The notes under the pieces were generated by a model that saw only the letters and a list, made by a program, of their open reading frames with translations, was not told the DNA's origin and did not search any database. The translations under genes and the position numbers were made by a program. Shown here piece after piece: positions 16,766 through 25,653 of a DNA stretch of 59,098 bases. The stretch is taken from the NCBI RefSeq assembly GCF_014202635.1, contig NZ_JACHHD010000015.1:1-59098 (forward strand), read 5' to 3'. Each line of letters opens with the position of its first letter. The stretch's first letter is position 1. Origin of the DNA: Faecalicoccus acidiformans (GTDB taxonomy: Bacteria > Bacillota_I > Bacilli_A > Erysipelotrichales > Erysipelotrichaceae).

Positions 16766-18680
16766 CTATTTGTGCTAGCCATAAATCACGGCAGGCATCA
16801 CTTGGCATTCGCCAATCTCCTCGCGGAGAAAAGCAGATTGAACCCACTTTGACACCATCTGGCATGCAGTTTCTTTTGAATTGTTGTGTAAAGAATCGCG
16901 AATAAAACGTTTCTAAAGCCTTTAGTATCGTTTCCTTATTTGTGGCTGGAAAGGCAATCTGGCAAAGTGCAAAGATTTTTTCTGGAGATTCGTGGAAGCG
17001 CAACATATGATAGAGAAAAAAGTCATGCAGATCATAAGATCCCAGCACTTCTTCTGTTTTTTGGGCGATTTTTCCATCCGGGTCCGGCGGTAAGAGCTCC
17101 GGAGATACGGGCGTCTCACAAATATCGATCAAAACCCGCCAGAGATCTTCTTGACCATTCTTCCGGGCTTGCAGAGCGGCACTTTCCACAATGTAGCGAA
17201 CTAATGTTTTCGGTACGCTGACATTGACGGCATACATGCTCATATGATCTCCATTATAAGTACACCATCCTAAGGCCAGTTCACTCAGGTCTCCCGTTCC
17301 TACGACAAAACCGTTATATTGATTGGCTAGATCCATTAAGATCATCGTTCGCTGTCGAGCCTGTGAGTTTTCATATGTGATATCGTGTTTTTGCGGATCC
17401 TGGTGGATATCCTTGAAGTGCATGTTTACGCTAGGCACGATACTGATCTCTTCGCTTGAAACATGCAGCAGGTCCATTAAAGCATGAGAATTGGATTTGG
17501 TGCGTTTGGTCGTTCCAAAACCCGGCATGGTAATCGCATGGATCCCTTTGGGATCTAAGTGCAACATTTCAAATGCTTTATGACACACCAACAAGGCTAA
17601 GGTAGAATCTAAGCCTCCGCTGATTCCTAATACGACGCTGGTACCGTGAATTTTTTTTAGACGTGTTGCAAGACCTTGTGCCTGAATTTGCAAGATAGCC
17701 TGACAGCGCTCCAGCCTTTTTTCTTTTTGTGTCGGGACAAAAGGGTAGGCATCGATAGATCGCTTCAATTCGATGGATTCAATAGGACGGCTGTAGAATT
17801 CTATTCTTTGAGTGGGGCCTGCGGCTTCCTCTTGGCTTGTTTTGATGTGGATGCGGTCTTGCTCTAAGTGCTGCAGATCGATCTCTGCCACGATGTAATC
17901 AGACGGATCTTGGAAAGTCGATTGAGCTAGAAGTTTTCCATTTTCCGCAATTATGTCATGGCCGCTGAAAACAAGATCGCTGGAACTTTCGTCCGGACCG
18001 GCACTGGCATAAATATAGGCTCCATAAGTCTTGGCACTTTGTTGGATAACGAGATCACGACGATAGTTTTCTTTAGCGATAATCTCATTAGAAGCACTGC
18101 AGTTGCATAAGATGTTGGCGCCTTTTAATGACAGACGCGAGCTGACCGGAATTGTCACCCAAAGGTCCTCACAAATCTCAACTCCAATGCAGGCCGATGT
18201 CGTCTTATCTTGAAAAAGAATTTGATTTGAGACCGGAACCTCTTTTCCACAGAGGTTGATCGTCGTGTTTTCAGGAAGCTCTTTACCGGAAGAAAACCAA
18301 CGTTTCTCATAGTATTCGTTATACATCGGAATATAAGTCTTGGCATAAATACCTAATACCTCGCGATCAAAGCAAACGGCAGCACAGTTATAGAGCTTGT
18401 TTTCAATCACTAACGGGAGGCCCACGATCACGACTCGATTGGTCGGCATATGAAGAAGAATATCTTCTAGCGCCTGTTGACATCCTTTCAGCAGAATCTG
18501 TTCATAGAATAGATCCTGGCATGTATAACCGCTCAAACTCAATTCAGGAAAAACTGCACATTGAGTATCCTCAGGCAACTTGTAAAGCAAGTCAATGATT
18601 GCTTGGGCATTGGCTTTAGGATTTCCGATGGATACAGGCGGGGTGCAGGCTGCTACTTTATAATAAGAAAAACGTTTCAT
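16743..18680 (-). CDS. nadE: glutamine-dependent NAD+ synthetase
   Basis: A 645-aa two-domain enzyme making NAD+ from nicotinate adenine dinucleotide, ATP and glutamine. Residues 1-300 are a nitrilase-type glutaminase with FPELSLSGYTC (catalytic Glu) and GVEICEDLW (catalytic Cys); the rest is the synthetase with the PP-loop GISGGLDSTLALL and GTGDLSELALGW. Full length for the bacterial long form. No ribosome-binding site precedes the ATG, and a TATATT element lies about six bases before it, so it may be leaderless. Confidence 0.95.
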   Translation of the reverse strand: MKRFSYYKVAACTPPVSIGNPKANAQAIIDLLYKLPEDTQCAVFPELSLSGYTCQDLFYEQILLKGCQQALEDILLHMPTNRVVIVGLPLVIENKLYNCAAVCFDREVLGIYAKTYIPMYNEYYEKRWFSSGKELPENTTINLCGKEVPVSNQILFQDKTTSACIGVEICEDLWVTIPVSSRLSLKGANILCNCSASNEIIAKENYRRDLVIQQSAKTYGAYIYASAGPDESSSDLVFSGHDIIAENGKLLAQSTFQDPSDYIVAEIDLQHLEQDRIHIKTSQEEAAGPTQRIEFYSRPIESIELKRSIDAYPFVPTQKEKRLERCQAILQIQAQGLATRLKKIHGTSVVLGISGGLDSTLALLVCHKAFEMLHLDPKGIHAITMPGFGTTKRTKSNSHALMDLLHVSSEEISIVPSVNMHFKDIHQDPQKHDITYENSQARQRTMILMDLANQYNGFVVGTGDLSELALGWCTYNGDHMSMYAVNVSVPKTLVRYIVESAALQARKNGQEDLWRVLIDICETPVSPELLPPDPDGKIAQKTEEVLGSYDLHDFFLYHMLRFHESPEKIFALCQIAFPATNKETILKALETFYSRFFTQQFKRNCMPDGVKVGSICFSPRGDWRMPSDACRDLWLAQIEEIRESQ

Positions 18681-18795
18681 CGTATAATATACAGCGATCC
18701 AGGTTTGAAATCGTTGTGTTCCTTTCTTCTTTATAACCTGTTTATTGTTCAGTAACTATAGTATACAAAAAATCAAGATTTCTAAAAAGAGAGTC

Positions 18796-19389
18796 TTAAT
18801 CAAAATCTGTACGGACAAAGCGGACTTGTCCTAAAATCCGAACCGGGAGGTCTGCGACCTCCTGCGGAGTAAAATATTTTGGTTCATATTTAGGATTGGA
18901 AGCTTCCAAGATCATCAGATTGTTTTTGTAACGGACCTTTTTGACAGTGGCTTCTTCCCCAATTAAGACAACAGCAATTTTTCCATCTTCAACCGTATCG
19001 CATTGGCGGACAAACACAAGATCTCCATCGTAAATATGAGATCCTTCCATGGAGTCTCCTTGAATTCGTAAGAAGTAATCGCCACGAGGAGCATCTTTTC
19101 CATTGACTTCCACATAACCTTCAATCGATTCTTGGGCAAAAAGATCATAGCCGGCCTTGACAGTTCCAAGAATGGGCTTTAAAGAGGATGTTTCTTCATG
19201 AAGAAGTTTTTCTACATCATATCCTAAAACGTGAGATAACTTTTGAAGAGTACTTTTCTTAAGATCTGTACTTTCTCCGCTGATCCAGCGATATAGGGTC
19301 GAGGTAGAAACCCCGATGATCTTGGCTAGTTGTGTATGGTTGAGATCATTCTCAATTTCATACCGAATCAACAGTTCTTTTAGTTTCAT
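18796..19389 (-). CDS. LexA/CI-like repressor (HTH plus S24 autopeptidase)
   Basis: A 197-aa regulator: an XRE-type helix-turn-helix (about residues 15-40, TQLAKIIGVSTSTLYRWISG) and a C-terminal S24 peptidase domain with the serine-lysine dyad GDSM (Ser113) and TVKK (Lys150), and a likely self-cleavage bond at Ala79-Gly80. Such proteins repress genes until DNA damage triggers self-cleavage with RecA. It faces a Y-family polymerase gene across a 139-base region with palindromic motifs, so it probably controls that SOS-type module. The HTH is phage-CI-like rather than LexA-like. AAGGAAG precedes the ATG. Confidence 0.88.
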   Translation of the reverse strand: MKLKELLIRYEIENDLNHTQLAKIIGVSTSTLYRWISGESTDLKKSTLQKLSHVLGYDVEKLLHEETSSLKPILGTVKAGYDLFAQESIEGYVEVNGKDAPRGDYFLRIQGDSMEGSHIYDGDLVFVRQCDTVEDGKIAVVLIGEEATVKKVRYKNNLMILEASNPKYEPKYFTPQEVADLPVRILGQVRFVRTDFD

Positions 19390-19425
19390 ACTTTCACTTC
19401 CTTGTGTCTATAATATCAAAAAAAA

Positions 19426-19515
19426 CTAAATTTGAGAAAATATAAATATAAAATTATAAAAAATTCCCAAATCTATCTTGTATATGAGAAAACATCAAAT
19501 TAAACTTCAAGATAG
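19426..19515 (+). promoter_or_regulatory. promoter and candidate operators of the polymerase gene
   Basis: TTGAGA (19432-19437) and TATAAA (19455-19460), 17 bases apart, form a promoter. The -35 is covered by the near-palindrome CTAAATTTGAG (19426-19436). Downstream, CTATCTTG (19473-19480) and CAAGATAG (19508-19515) are a perfect inverted pair in the 5' leader, and TGAGAAAA occurs at 19433 and again near 19484. These are candidate binding sites for the S24 repressor. No canonical Gram-positive LexA box was seen. Confidence 0.5.
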
Positions 19516-19528
19516 AAGGGAGAAGGAA

Positions 19529-20788
19529 ATGGAAACATCAAGAATTTATATATGCATTGACCTGAAATCTTTTTATGCTTCTGTCGAATGTGTAGAAAGA
19601 GGTTTAGACCCTTTTGAGGTCAATCTTGTCGTTGCCGACCCGACAAGAGGAAAGGGAGCAATCACTCTAGCCGCAACACCAGCTATCAAAAAACAAGGGG
19701 TCAAAAGCCGGGGACGAATCTATGAGATTCCAGAAACTATTGATTATATCATTGCGATGCCCAGAATGCATCTTTATATGAAATATGCAGCGAAGATCTA
19801 TGGGATATTTTTAAAATATATTGCGAAAGAAGATATTCATGTCTATTCGATTGACGAATCTTTTTTTGATATTACTTCCTATTTATCGCTCTATCATACA
19901 ACACCGAAAGAGTTGGCCCTTCGTATTGTGCAGGATGTGTTTGATCAAACTGGAATCACGGCTTCGATCGGAATGGGAACTAATTTGTTTTTGGCCAAGG
20001 TTGCTTTGGATATTTTGGCCAAGCAATCCGATGATCATATAGGCTTTTTAGATGAGGGACTCTTTCGACAAAAATTGTGGCATCATCAGCCTATCACGGA
20101 TTTTTGGATGATTGCCAGAGGAACAGCACAGCATTTAGCTCGCTTGGGAATTTGTGATTTATGGGGCATTACGCGGTTCCCTGAAGAAATTTTATACCGG
20201 GAATTTGGAATCAATGCAGAGATTTTGATCGATCATGCCTGGGGCAAAGAACCAGTGCAGATTCAAGATATCAAAGCGTATCATCCTAAAGGAAACTCTA
20301 TTTCAAATTCCCAGATTTTGTTTTCAGATTATAGCTGTGAAGACGCTTACTTGATTTTAAAAGAAATGGTTGATATCCATACATTGCGACTGGTACGAAA
20401 TCATTTGGTTACGGACCATATTTCCTTATTCATTGGATATTCAAAAAACATTCGGAAACCAAGCCGAGGGTCGTGCACGATCACGAATCGCACGAATTCG
20501 TATCAAATTTTGATGGAGGAGTATCGTCTTTTATTTCAGCGAATCTGTGATTCCAGGTATCCTATTCGACAAATCGCCATCACGTTTGGGCATCTGCAAG
20601 ACGAAATATATGAGCAGTGGGACCTGTTTGCGGATAGATCATTTTTAGAAAAGGAACGAAAACTGCAGCAGACATTGATTCAAATCAAAGACCGGTATGG
20701 GAAAAATTCGGTTTTAAAAGGAATGAATATGCTTGAAGCAGCCACAGCTCGTTATCGAAATAATACGATTGGAGGACATCGGGCATGA
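19529..20788 (+). CDS. Y-family DNA polymerase (UvrX/UmuC-like)
   Basis: A 419-aa translesion polymerase. The palm has CIDLKSFYASVE and YSIDESFFDIT, which give the metal-binding acidic residues; the helix-hairpin region (TAQHLARLGICDLWGI) and little-finger domain follow. It is of the UvrX/YqjW type that accompanies YolD in Firmicutes. ATG 19529 follows AGGGAGAAGG; a TTG 51 bases upstream has no ribosome site. The next gene overlaps by four bases. Likely induced after DNA damage through the divergent S24 repressor. Confidence 0.93.
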   Translation: METSRIYICIDLKSFYASVECVERGLDPFEVNLVVADPTRGKGAITLAATPAIKKQGVKSRGRIYEIPETIDYIIAMPRMHLYMKYAAKIYGIFLKYIAKEDIHVYSIDESFFDITSYLSLYHTTPKELALRIVQDVFDQTGITASIGMGTNLFLAKVALDILAKQSDDHIGFLDEGLFRQKLWHHQPITDFWMIARGTAQHLARLGICDLWGITRFPEEILYREFGINAEILIDHAWGKEPVQIQDIKAYHPKGNSISNSQILFSDYSCEDAYLILKEMVDIHTLRLVRNHLVTDHISLFIGYSKNIRKPSRGSCTITNRTNSYQILMEEYRLLFQRICDSRYPIRQIAITFGHLQDEIYEQWDLFADRSFLEKERKLQQTLIQIKDRYGKNSVLKGMNMLEAATARYRNNTIGGHRA

Positions 20789-21108
20789 TGGATCGGAAAC
20801 AGCGAGCTTATATTTTTCAATCTTTTGATGCCTTAAAAGGGTTTCGTGAGATGTTGAACGAAAAAGAACAGATTCAAGTGGCGCCAAGGATTCTTTCTGA
20901 AGATGATCTGGAAGAATTGAATCGCAAGATTCACCAGGTTCGGACAGGGGATATGCTTCAAATCGAGTATTGGGATCAAGGTGCGTATTTTCAGATGACA
21001 GGAAAGGTATCTTGTATCGATTTAGAGAATCGGCGGTTTCAGCTGGTAAAACAGAAAATCTTATTAGAACATATCGTAGATATTCAATTCATAGAGCAAG
21101 AAAAATAG
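20785..21108 (+). CDS. YolD-like protein
   Basis: A 107-aa protein of the YolD-like family, which partners UmuC-like polymerases in Firmicutes and may take the place of UmuD; its biochemical role is not established. The family pattern GMLxIxYWxxG is seen as GDMLQIEYWDQG. The ATG overlaps the polymerase stop (ATGA), with GGAGG upstream, so the two are translated together. Confidence 0.85.
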   Translation: MMDRKQRAYIFQSFDALKGFREMLNEKEQIQVAPRILSEDDLEELNRKIHQVRTGDMLQIEYWDQGAYFQMTGKVSCIDLENRRFQLVKQKILLEHIVDIQFIEQEK

Positions 21109-21136
21109 CCGATCTTTTGCGTGTGATCGGCTATTT
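21103..21136. terminator. bidirectional terminator between YolD and hydrogenase
   Basis: AAATAGCCGATC (21103-21114) pairs perfectly with GATCGGCTATTT (21125-21136). The T-run is better on the minus strand, so it mainly ends the hydrogenase transcript. Confidence 0.8.
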
Positions 21137-21145
21137 GATGTTTAT

Positions 21146-22660
21146 TTATTCAGTTAATTCTTGAAGGCGATATCCGTATTCGCTTTCATCGGAATTTTCT
21201 AAAGTGTTTTCTTTTGCGTATTTTTTGACTGCTGCACTAGATTTTGCGATTGGCTGTAATGTACCAGCTCCTGCAACACAACCGCCAGGGCAAGCCATAC
21301 CTTCTAACAGATAACCGTTGAGTCGTCCGGCTTTCGCCATCATCAACATGGTCTTACAGTTTTTAAGCCCTTCAGCCGCCTGTACTTTGACCTCGACTTC
21401 TGGATGTTCTTTGTTGATCAAAGATTTAACGGCTTTTGCGACACCGCCGCTAACCGCAAATTCACGACCGCGGTTGGATCCTTTATTTAATGGATCGTCA
21501 GCTTCTATCTCTTCAAGTTTAACATCTTTGGCAACGAACATTCCCATGACTTCTTCAAATGTCAAGACGAAGTCGACATCGCTTCGTACAGATTTACGGC
21601 TGGCTTCCAATTTCTTGGCAGCACAAGGTCCGATGAAGACAACCTTACAATCAGGATCATCTTTTTTGATCATACGAGCGGTCAAGACCATTGGAGTCAA
21701 TGCCATAGAGATGTAAGGCGCGAATTGAGGGAATTGCTTCTTGGCCATGACAGACCATGCAGGACAACAAGAAGTTCCCATCCAAGGCTGTTTTTCAGGC
21801 ACTTTGTCTAGGAAGTCCTCCGCTTCTTCGATCGTACAGAGGTCAGCACCGATCGCAACCTCTACAACATCTGAGAAACCTAACTGCTTTAAAGCCGCTG
21901 TTAATTTTTCTGGAGTTACACTAGGACCAAACTGGCCGACAAAAGCCGGGGCAACGGCAGCTACGACACGATGACCTTCTTTCATCGCATAGATCGTCTG
22001 GAAGATCTGACCTTTGTCAACGATGGCGCCAAACGGACAATTGACAAGGCACATTCCGCAGCTGACACATTTATCGTAGTCGATTACGGCTTTTCCGTCT
22101 TCATCGCTGCTGATCGCATCCATTCCGCAGCTTGCGGCACAAGGACGTTCGATTTTGGTGATGGCTTTGTAAGGGCAAGCTTCCATACAGCGACCACATT
22201 TAATACATTTATCCTGATCAATGTAACTTCTTCCGTCTACGATATGGATCGCATCTTTAGGACAAACCTCAGTACATTGATGAGATAAACAGCCTTGACA
22301 AGCATTTGTGACAAAAACTTTCTTTTCTGGACAAGCGTTACATGCGAATTTAATAATGTTGATCAAAGGATCATCGTAATATTTTTCGCCAATAGCACTT
22401 TCTTCAATACCATCGGAAAGAGCTTTGAATTCACCGGCATCACGAGTAGGAAGTCCCATTCCCAAACGAAGACGTTCACCAATGATGGCTCGTTCCAGGA
22501 AGATGCTGTTACGATAGGTGGCTTTGTCGCCAGGCAACAGCTCGTAAGGAATCTGTTCGATTCGTTTTGCCAAGTCATCACAATCTTCATAAGCCATGCT
22601 GGCGATGGCCGCAAAGACTTTTCGGCGAAGATCAGTGACAGAATTATATATACCGCGCAT
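21146..22660 (-). CDS. monomeric [FeFe] hydrogenase with ferredoxin-type clusters
   Basis: A 504-aa cytosolic enzyme that makes or consumes H2 with ferredoxin. Cysteines CQGCLSHQCTEVCP, CIKCGRCMEACP, CAASC and CVSCGMCLVNCP give three to four [4Fe-4S] sites. The H-cluster loops are present: TSCCPAW, GPCAAKK and EGMACPGGCVAGAG (one conserved Gly of the last loop is Ala). It lacks the N-terminal [2Fe-2S] domain of long clostridial HydA and looks like the shorter group-B type (assignment uncertain). No maturase genes (hydEFG) are in the window. AAGGAGGA precedes the ATG and a TATAAT lies on the minus strand at 22704-22699. Confidence 0.92.
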   Translation of the reverse strand: MRGIYNSVTDLRRKVFAAIASMAYEDCDDLAKRIEQIPYELLPGDKATYRNSIFLERAIIGERLRLGMGLPTRDAGEFKALSDGIEESAIGEKYYDDPLINIIKFACNACPEKKVFVTNACQGCLSHQCTEVCPKDAIHIVDGRSYIDQDKCIKCGRCMEACPYKAITKIERPCAASCGMDAISSDEDGKAVIDYDKCVSCGMCLVNCPFGAIVDKGQIFQTIYAMKEGHRVVAAVAPAFVGQFGPSVTPEKLTAALKQLGFSDVVEVAIGADLCTIEEAEDFLDKVPEKQPWMGTSCCPAWSVMAKKQFPQFAPYISMALTPMVLTARMIKKDDPDCKVVFIGPCAAKKLEASRKSVRSDVDFVLTFEEVMGMFVAKDVKLEEIEADDPLNKGSNRGREFAVSGGVAKAVKSLINKEHPEVEVKVQAAEGLKNCKTMLMMAKAGRLNGYLLEGMACPGGCVAGAGTLQPIAKSSAAVKKYAKENTLENSDESEYGYRLQELTE

Positions 22661-22799
22661 AGTTCCTCCTTATTAGATTTCTTTTCTATACCTTTTTCAT
22701 TATATCGGACAAATGGAATAAAAAAAAGAAAAATTGATAACAAATTCACAATACGGTTTCGAATCAAAGAACATGCTATAATCAGGAAGGTGATCAGAC

Positions 22800-23435
22800 A
22801 TGAAACGAATCGTATGGGATTGGAATGGAACCCTATTTGATGATGTAGAACTTTGTTTTCACTGCATCAATTCTGTTTTGACTTCTCATCATTGTCAACC
22901 GCTGCCTGATGTAGAAGCATATCGGAACGTCTTTGGATTTCCCATTGAAGATTATTACCGAGAATTAGGATTTGATTTTTCAGTGACGCCTTTTTCTCAG
23001 TTAGCCAAAGAATATATGGAATTGTATCAAAAGAAGAGTTATCAGTGTTGCCTGGTCGAAGATGCTCAACAAGTGTTGTCACAGGTACAAAAGGATAAGA
23101 TTCATCAGACTGTCTTATCTGCCAGCAAGAAAGAGTATCTGGACCGCCAGATCCAGGCGGTTGGTCTGTCAACTTCTTCTTTGGATGTGTATGGGATTCA
23201 GGACATCTATGCTCGCAGCAAACTGGCTTTAGCAAGAGAATATCAGAAAACATGCCGGCCTGATGATGAAATTTGGTTTATTGGAGATAGCCTGCATGAT
23301 CATGAAGTGGCAGATGCTTTGGGAGCACATTGTCTTTTGGTTACAACGGGGCATCAATCCAGAAAACGTCTTGTGCAGTCGGGAGTACCAGTTTTGGATT
23401 CTTTAAAAGAATGTCTGGAGGTTGTTTATGGTTGA
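22800..23435 (+). CDS. HAD-superfamily phosphatase (phosphoglycolate-phosphatase-like)
   Basis: A 211-aa HAD hydrolase. Motif I is DWNGTLFDD (nucleophile Asp7, acid Asp at +2 replaced by Asn, giving DxN), motif II LSASKK, motif IV IGDSLHDHEVADALG. Asn in place of the usual second Asp of DxD is found in some sub-groups and may weaken acid/base catalysis. The cap is small and helical. GGAAGGTGATC, an extended match to the 16S tail, lies eight bases before the ATG, and TATAAT is at 22777-22782. It overlaps the next gene by eight bases. Substrate unknown. Confidence 0.85.
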   Translation: MKRIVWDWNGTLFDDVELCFHCINSVLTSHHCQPLPDVEAYRNVFGFPIEDYYRELGFDFSVTPFSQLAKEYMELYQKKSYQCCLVEDAQQVLSQVQKDKIHQTVLSASKKEYLDRQIQAVGLSTSSLDVYGIQDIYARSKLALAREYQKTCRPDDEIWFIGDSLHDHEVADALGAHCLLVTTGHQSRKRLVQSGVPVLDSLKECLEVVYG

Positions 23436-24312
23436 GGTCCTTGTCAAAGAAAATGATGCCGGGCAGCGTTTGGATCGCTTTTTACAAAAAACATTTATTT
23501 CTTTACCGGCTTCCATGATGTACAAAGGAATTCGTAATAAGAAGATCAAAGTAAATCGAAAACGCTGCGAACCCAAACAAATCTTATGTTCGGGAGATGT
23601 GATCTTATTGTTTCTTCCGCCCGAAGTCTTAACGGAACGATCCAAAAAACAGATTCGGGAAACGAAGCCCATCGAGGTGGTTTATGAAAATCATGATCTA
23701 TTGATTGTCAATAAACCCTATGGATTGCTGTCTCAAAGCGATCAGCCAACCTGGCAAGATACTTTAGTAGAACGAGTTCGATATTATTTGTGGAAAAAGA
23801 AGGAGTATGATCCGGAAAATGAAAATAGTTTTTCGCCTGCTCTTTGCAATCGTTTGGATCGAAACACCAGCGGACTTGTGATCGCGGCAAAAAATGCGAA
23901 AGCGTTACGGATCCTAAATGCGGCCATGGCAAAGCATAAGATTCATAAATCGTATAAAGCACTGGTCCAAGGCACGTTTCAGGGATCGTTTCAATCGTAT
24001 ACATTTTATATCAAAAAAGAGCAGACGAAGGCGATTGTCTTAGATCATCCTTGTGCTGGTTATAAAAAAGCGCAGATGGATGTATCTAGAACAGCTAGTG
24101 AAGGAAATAATACTTGGGTAGAGGTTCAACTGCATACGGGACGTTTTCATCAGATTCGGGCGGGGATGGCTCATTATGGGTATCCTTTAGTAGGGGATCG
24201 AAAATATGGATATGCCGGTAAACAAAGTCAATATTCATTGTGTGCATATAAATTGGAGTTCGAGGATCTGGGATTAGATCTAAATCAACATGTTTTTATG
24301 CTTTCATATTAA
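23428..24312 (+). CDS. RluA-family 23S rRNA/tRNA pseudouridine synthase
   Basis: A 294-aa enzyme converting uridine to pseudouridine in structured RNA. An S4-like RNA-binding region (GQRLDRFLQK, about 12-70) precedes the catalytic domain with NRLDRNTSGL (catalytic Asp) and the HTGRFHQIRAGMAHYG and VGDRKYG motifs. TGGAGG lies seven bases before ATG 23428, which overlaps the phosphatase stop. The target uridine cannot be told. A second RluA-family gene lies at 26177. Confidence 0.9.
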   Translation: MVEVLVKENDAGQRLDRFLQKTFISLPASMMYKGIRNKKIKVNRKRCEPKQILCSGDVILLFLPPEVLTERSKKQIRETKPIEVVYENHDLLIVNKPYGLLSQSDQPTWQDTLVERVRYYLWKKKEYDPENENSFSPALCNRLDRNTSGLVIAAKNAKALRILNAAMAKHKIHKSYKALVQGTFQGSFQSYTFYIKKEQTKAIVLDHPCAGYKKAQMDVSRTASEGNNTWVEVQLHTGRFHQIRAGMAHYGYPLVGDRKYGYAGKQSQYSLCAYKLEFEDLGLDLNQHVFMLSY

Positions 24313-24335
24313 TGAAAAATTAACACTTATTTTTC

Positions 24336-24380
24336 TTGATGTATCCTAATCAAAAGACTATAATTCATTGTGTTTTGATT
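24336..24380 (+). promoter_or_regulatory. promoter and candidate operator of the antiporter gene
   Basis: TTGATG (24336-24341) and TATAAT (24359-24364), 17 bases apart. A perfect 8-base inverted pair, AATCAAAA (24348-24355) and TTTTGATT (24373-24380), flanks the -10 and the transcription start, which is a good position for a repressor. Confidence 0.65.
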
Positions 24381-24396
24381 TTAAGGAGATTGAAAT

Positions 24397-25593
24397 ATGG
24401 ATAGTTATCGTTATCTATTAGATCTGGCTCTGATTTTATTGGGTACGAAAGTGTTCGGATTGTTTTCTCGGAAACTGCGTATGCCAGCCGTTGTCGGAGC
24501 TTTGTTGGCAGGAATCTTGCTAGGACCTGCCGTCTTTGGTTTGGTGCAGCCAAGCAACCTGATCTCGACTTTATCTGAGATTGGTGTGATCGTATTGATG
24601 TTCGGGGCCGGTTTGGAAACCAGCATTACGGATCTGAAAAAAGCCGGTTTGAAGGCGTTTGTGATTGCGGTATTAGGTGTTTTGGTTCCTCTGGCTATGG
24701 GATATGCAATCGGCATGATGTATAACGTTGGACCAGAAGCCTGGATCGAGAATTTATTCTTAGGTGTTATTTTAACCGCAACTTCGGTAGGAATCACGGT
24801 TGAAACCTTGAAAGAGATGGGCGCTATGAAAACCGAGAGCGGGAATGCGATTTTGGCGGCTGCCGTAATTGATGATGTTTTGGGAATCATTGCTTTGACG
24901 ATCGTTTCTGGCTTGGCCGACAGCAGCATCGATGTAGGAATGGTGCTGTTGAAGATCGTATTGTTCTTTATCTTTGCAGTTGTGGTGGGAATCGTATTAC
25001 ATAAGGCGTTTGCCTGGTGGTTTGATCATGACTCTCGCGGAGGTTTGCAGCGGTATTCAATTGTCAGCTTTGCCTTTGCCCTATTGATGGCCTATGCTTC
25101 GGAAGCATTCTTTGGGGTTGCGGACATTACGGGATCTTTTGTGGCCGGCTTGATTATTTCAGGAACCAGTCAATGTGCTTATGTTGAAAAACGTATTGGT
25201 ACTTTGTCGTATCTGTTGATTTCGCCAGTATTTTTCGCAAGCATTGGACTGAAATTGGAACCGCTACAACTGTCAACCAGCTTATTGATCTTGATTGTTT
25301 TACTTTGCGTTGTATCGGTTGTCAGCAAAGTGGTCGGCTGCGGATTGGGAGGCTTGCTTTGCCGGTATTCAAAGACACAGTCGATTCGGATCGGATGCGG
25401 TATGGTTTCACGCGGAGAAGTTGCTTTGATCGTTGCCAATCGCGGGATGGCATTGGGCATCTTGCCTTCGATTTTTGTGACCCCTATTTTATTGTGTGTA
25501 GTCTTTACAACGATCATCACGCCTGTTTTATTGAAACTGGTTTATAATCCAAAAGGGGATGATCCTGATTATCTGCAGACTGTCCAAAAATGA
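24397..25593 (+). CDS. CPA2-family cation:proton antiporter
   Basis: A 398-aa membrane protein with about 12 helices of the monovalent cation:proton antiporter-2 family (KefB/NapA-like membrane domain only; no TrkA-N nucleotide-binding tail). Typical features are RMPAVVGALLAGILLGP in the first helices, VIDDVLGIIAL carrying the two adjacent aspartates used for ion/proton exchange, and a late SRGEVALIVANRG helix. Exchange of Na+ or K+ for protons across the membrane is expected. TAAGGAGAT precedes the ATG. A terminator at 25620 follows. Confidence 0.92.
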   Translation: MDSYRYLLDLALILLGTKVFGLFSRKLRMPAVVGALLAGILLGPAVFGLVQPSNLISTLSEIGVIVLMFGAGLETSITDLKKAGLKAFVIAVLGVLVPLAMGYAIGMMYNVGPEAWIENLFLGVILTATSVGITVETLKEMGAMKTESGNAILAAAVIDDVLGIIALTIVSGLADSSIDVGMVLLKIVLFFIFAVVVGIVLHKAFAWWFDHDSRGGLQRYSIVSFAFALLMAYASEAFFGVADITGSFVAGLIISGTSQCAYVEKRIGTLSYLLISPVFFASIGLKLEPLQLSTSLLILIVLLCVVSVVSKVVGCGLGGLLCRYSKTQSIRIGCGMVSRGEVALIVANRGMALGILPSIFVTPILLCVVFTTIITPVLLKLVYNPKGDDPDYLQTVQK

Positions 25594-25619
25594 TCTTTGG
25601 TCACACTTTTGTAAGAAAC

Positions 25620-25653
25620 GATCTCTATACTTTCTTGTATGGAGATCTTTTTT
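25620..25653 (+). terminator. terminator of the antiporter gene, overlapping the next start codon
   Basis: GATCTCTATAC (25620-25630) pairs with GTATGGAGATC (25637-25647), eleven base pairs with one G-T pair, followed by TTTTTT. The second arm contains the ATG at 25639 of the downstream ORF. Confidence 0.8.

Noticed and set aside
19390-19528. Canonical Gram-positive LexA box (CGAAC-N4-GTTCG) before the Y-family polymerase
   Set aside because: No match on either strand; other palindromes are present instead.
24411-24929. 172-codon minus-strand ORF inside the antiporter gene
   Set aside because: Antisense shadow; composition rich in Thr, Pro and Ile as expected from reversed membrane-helix codons.
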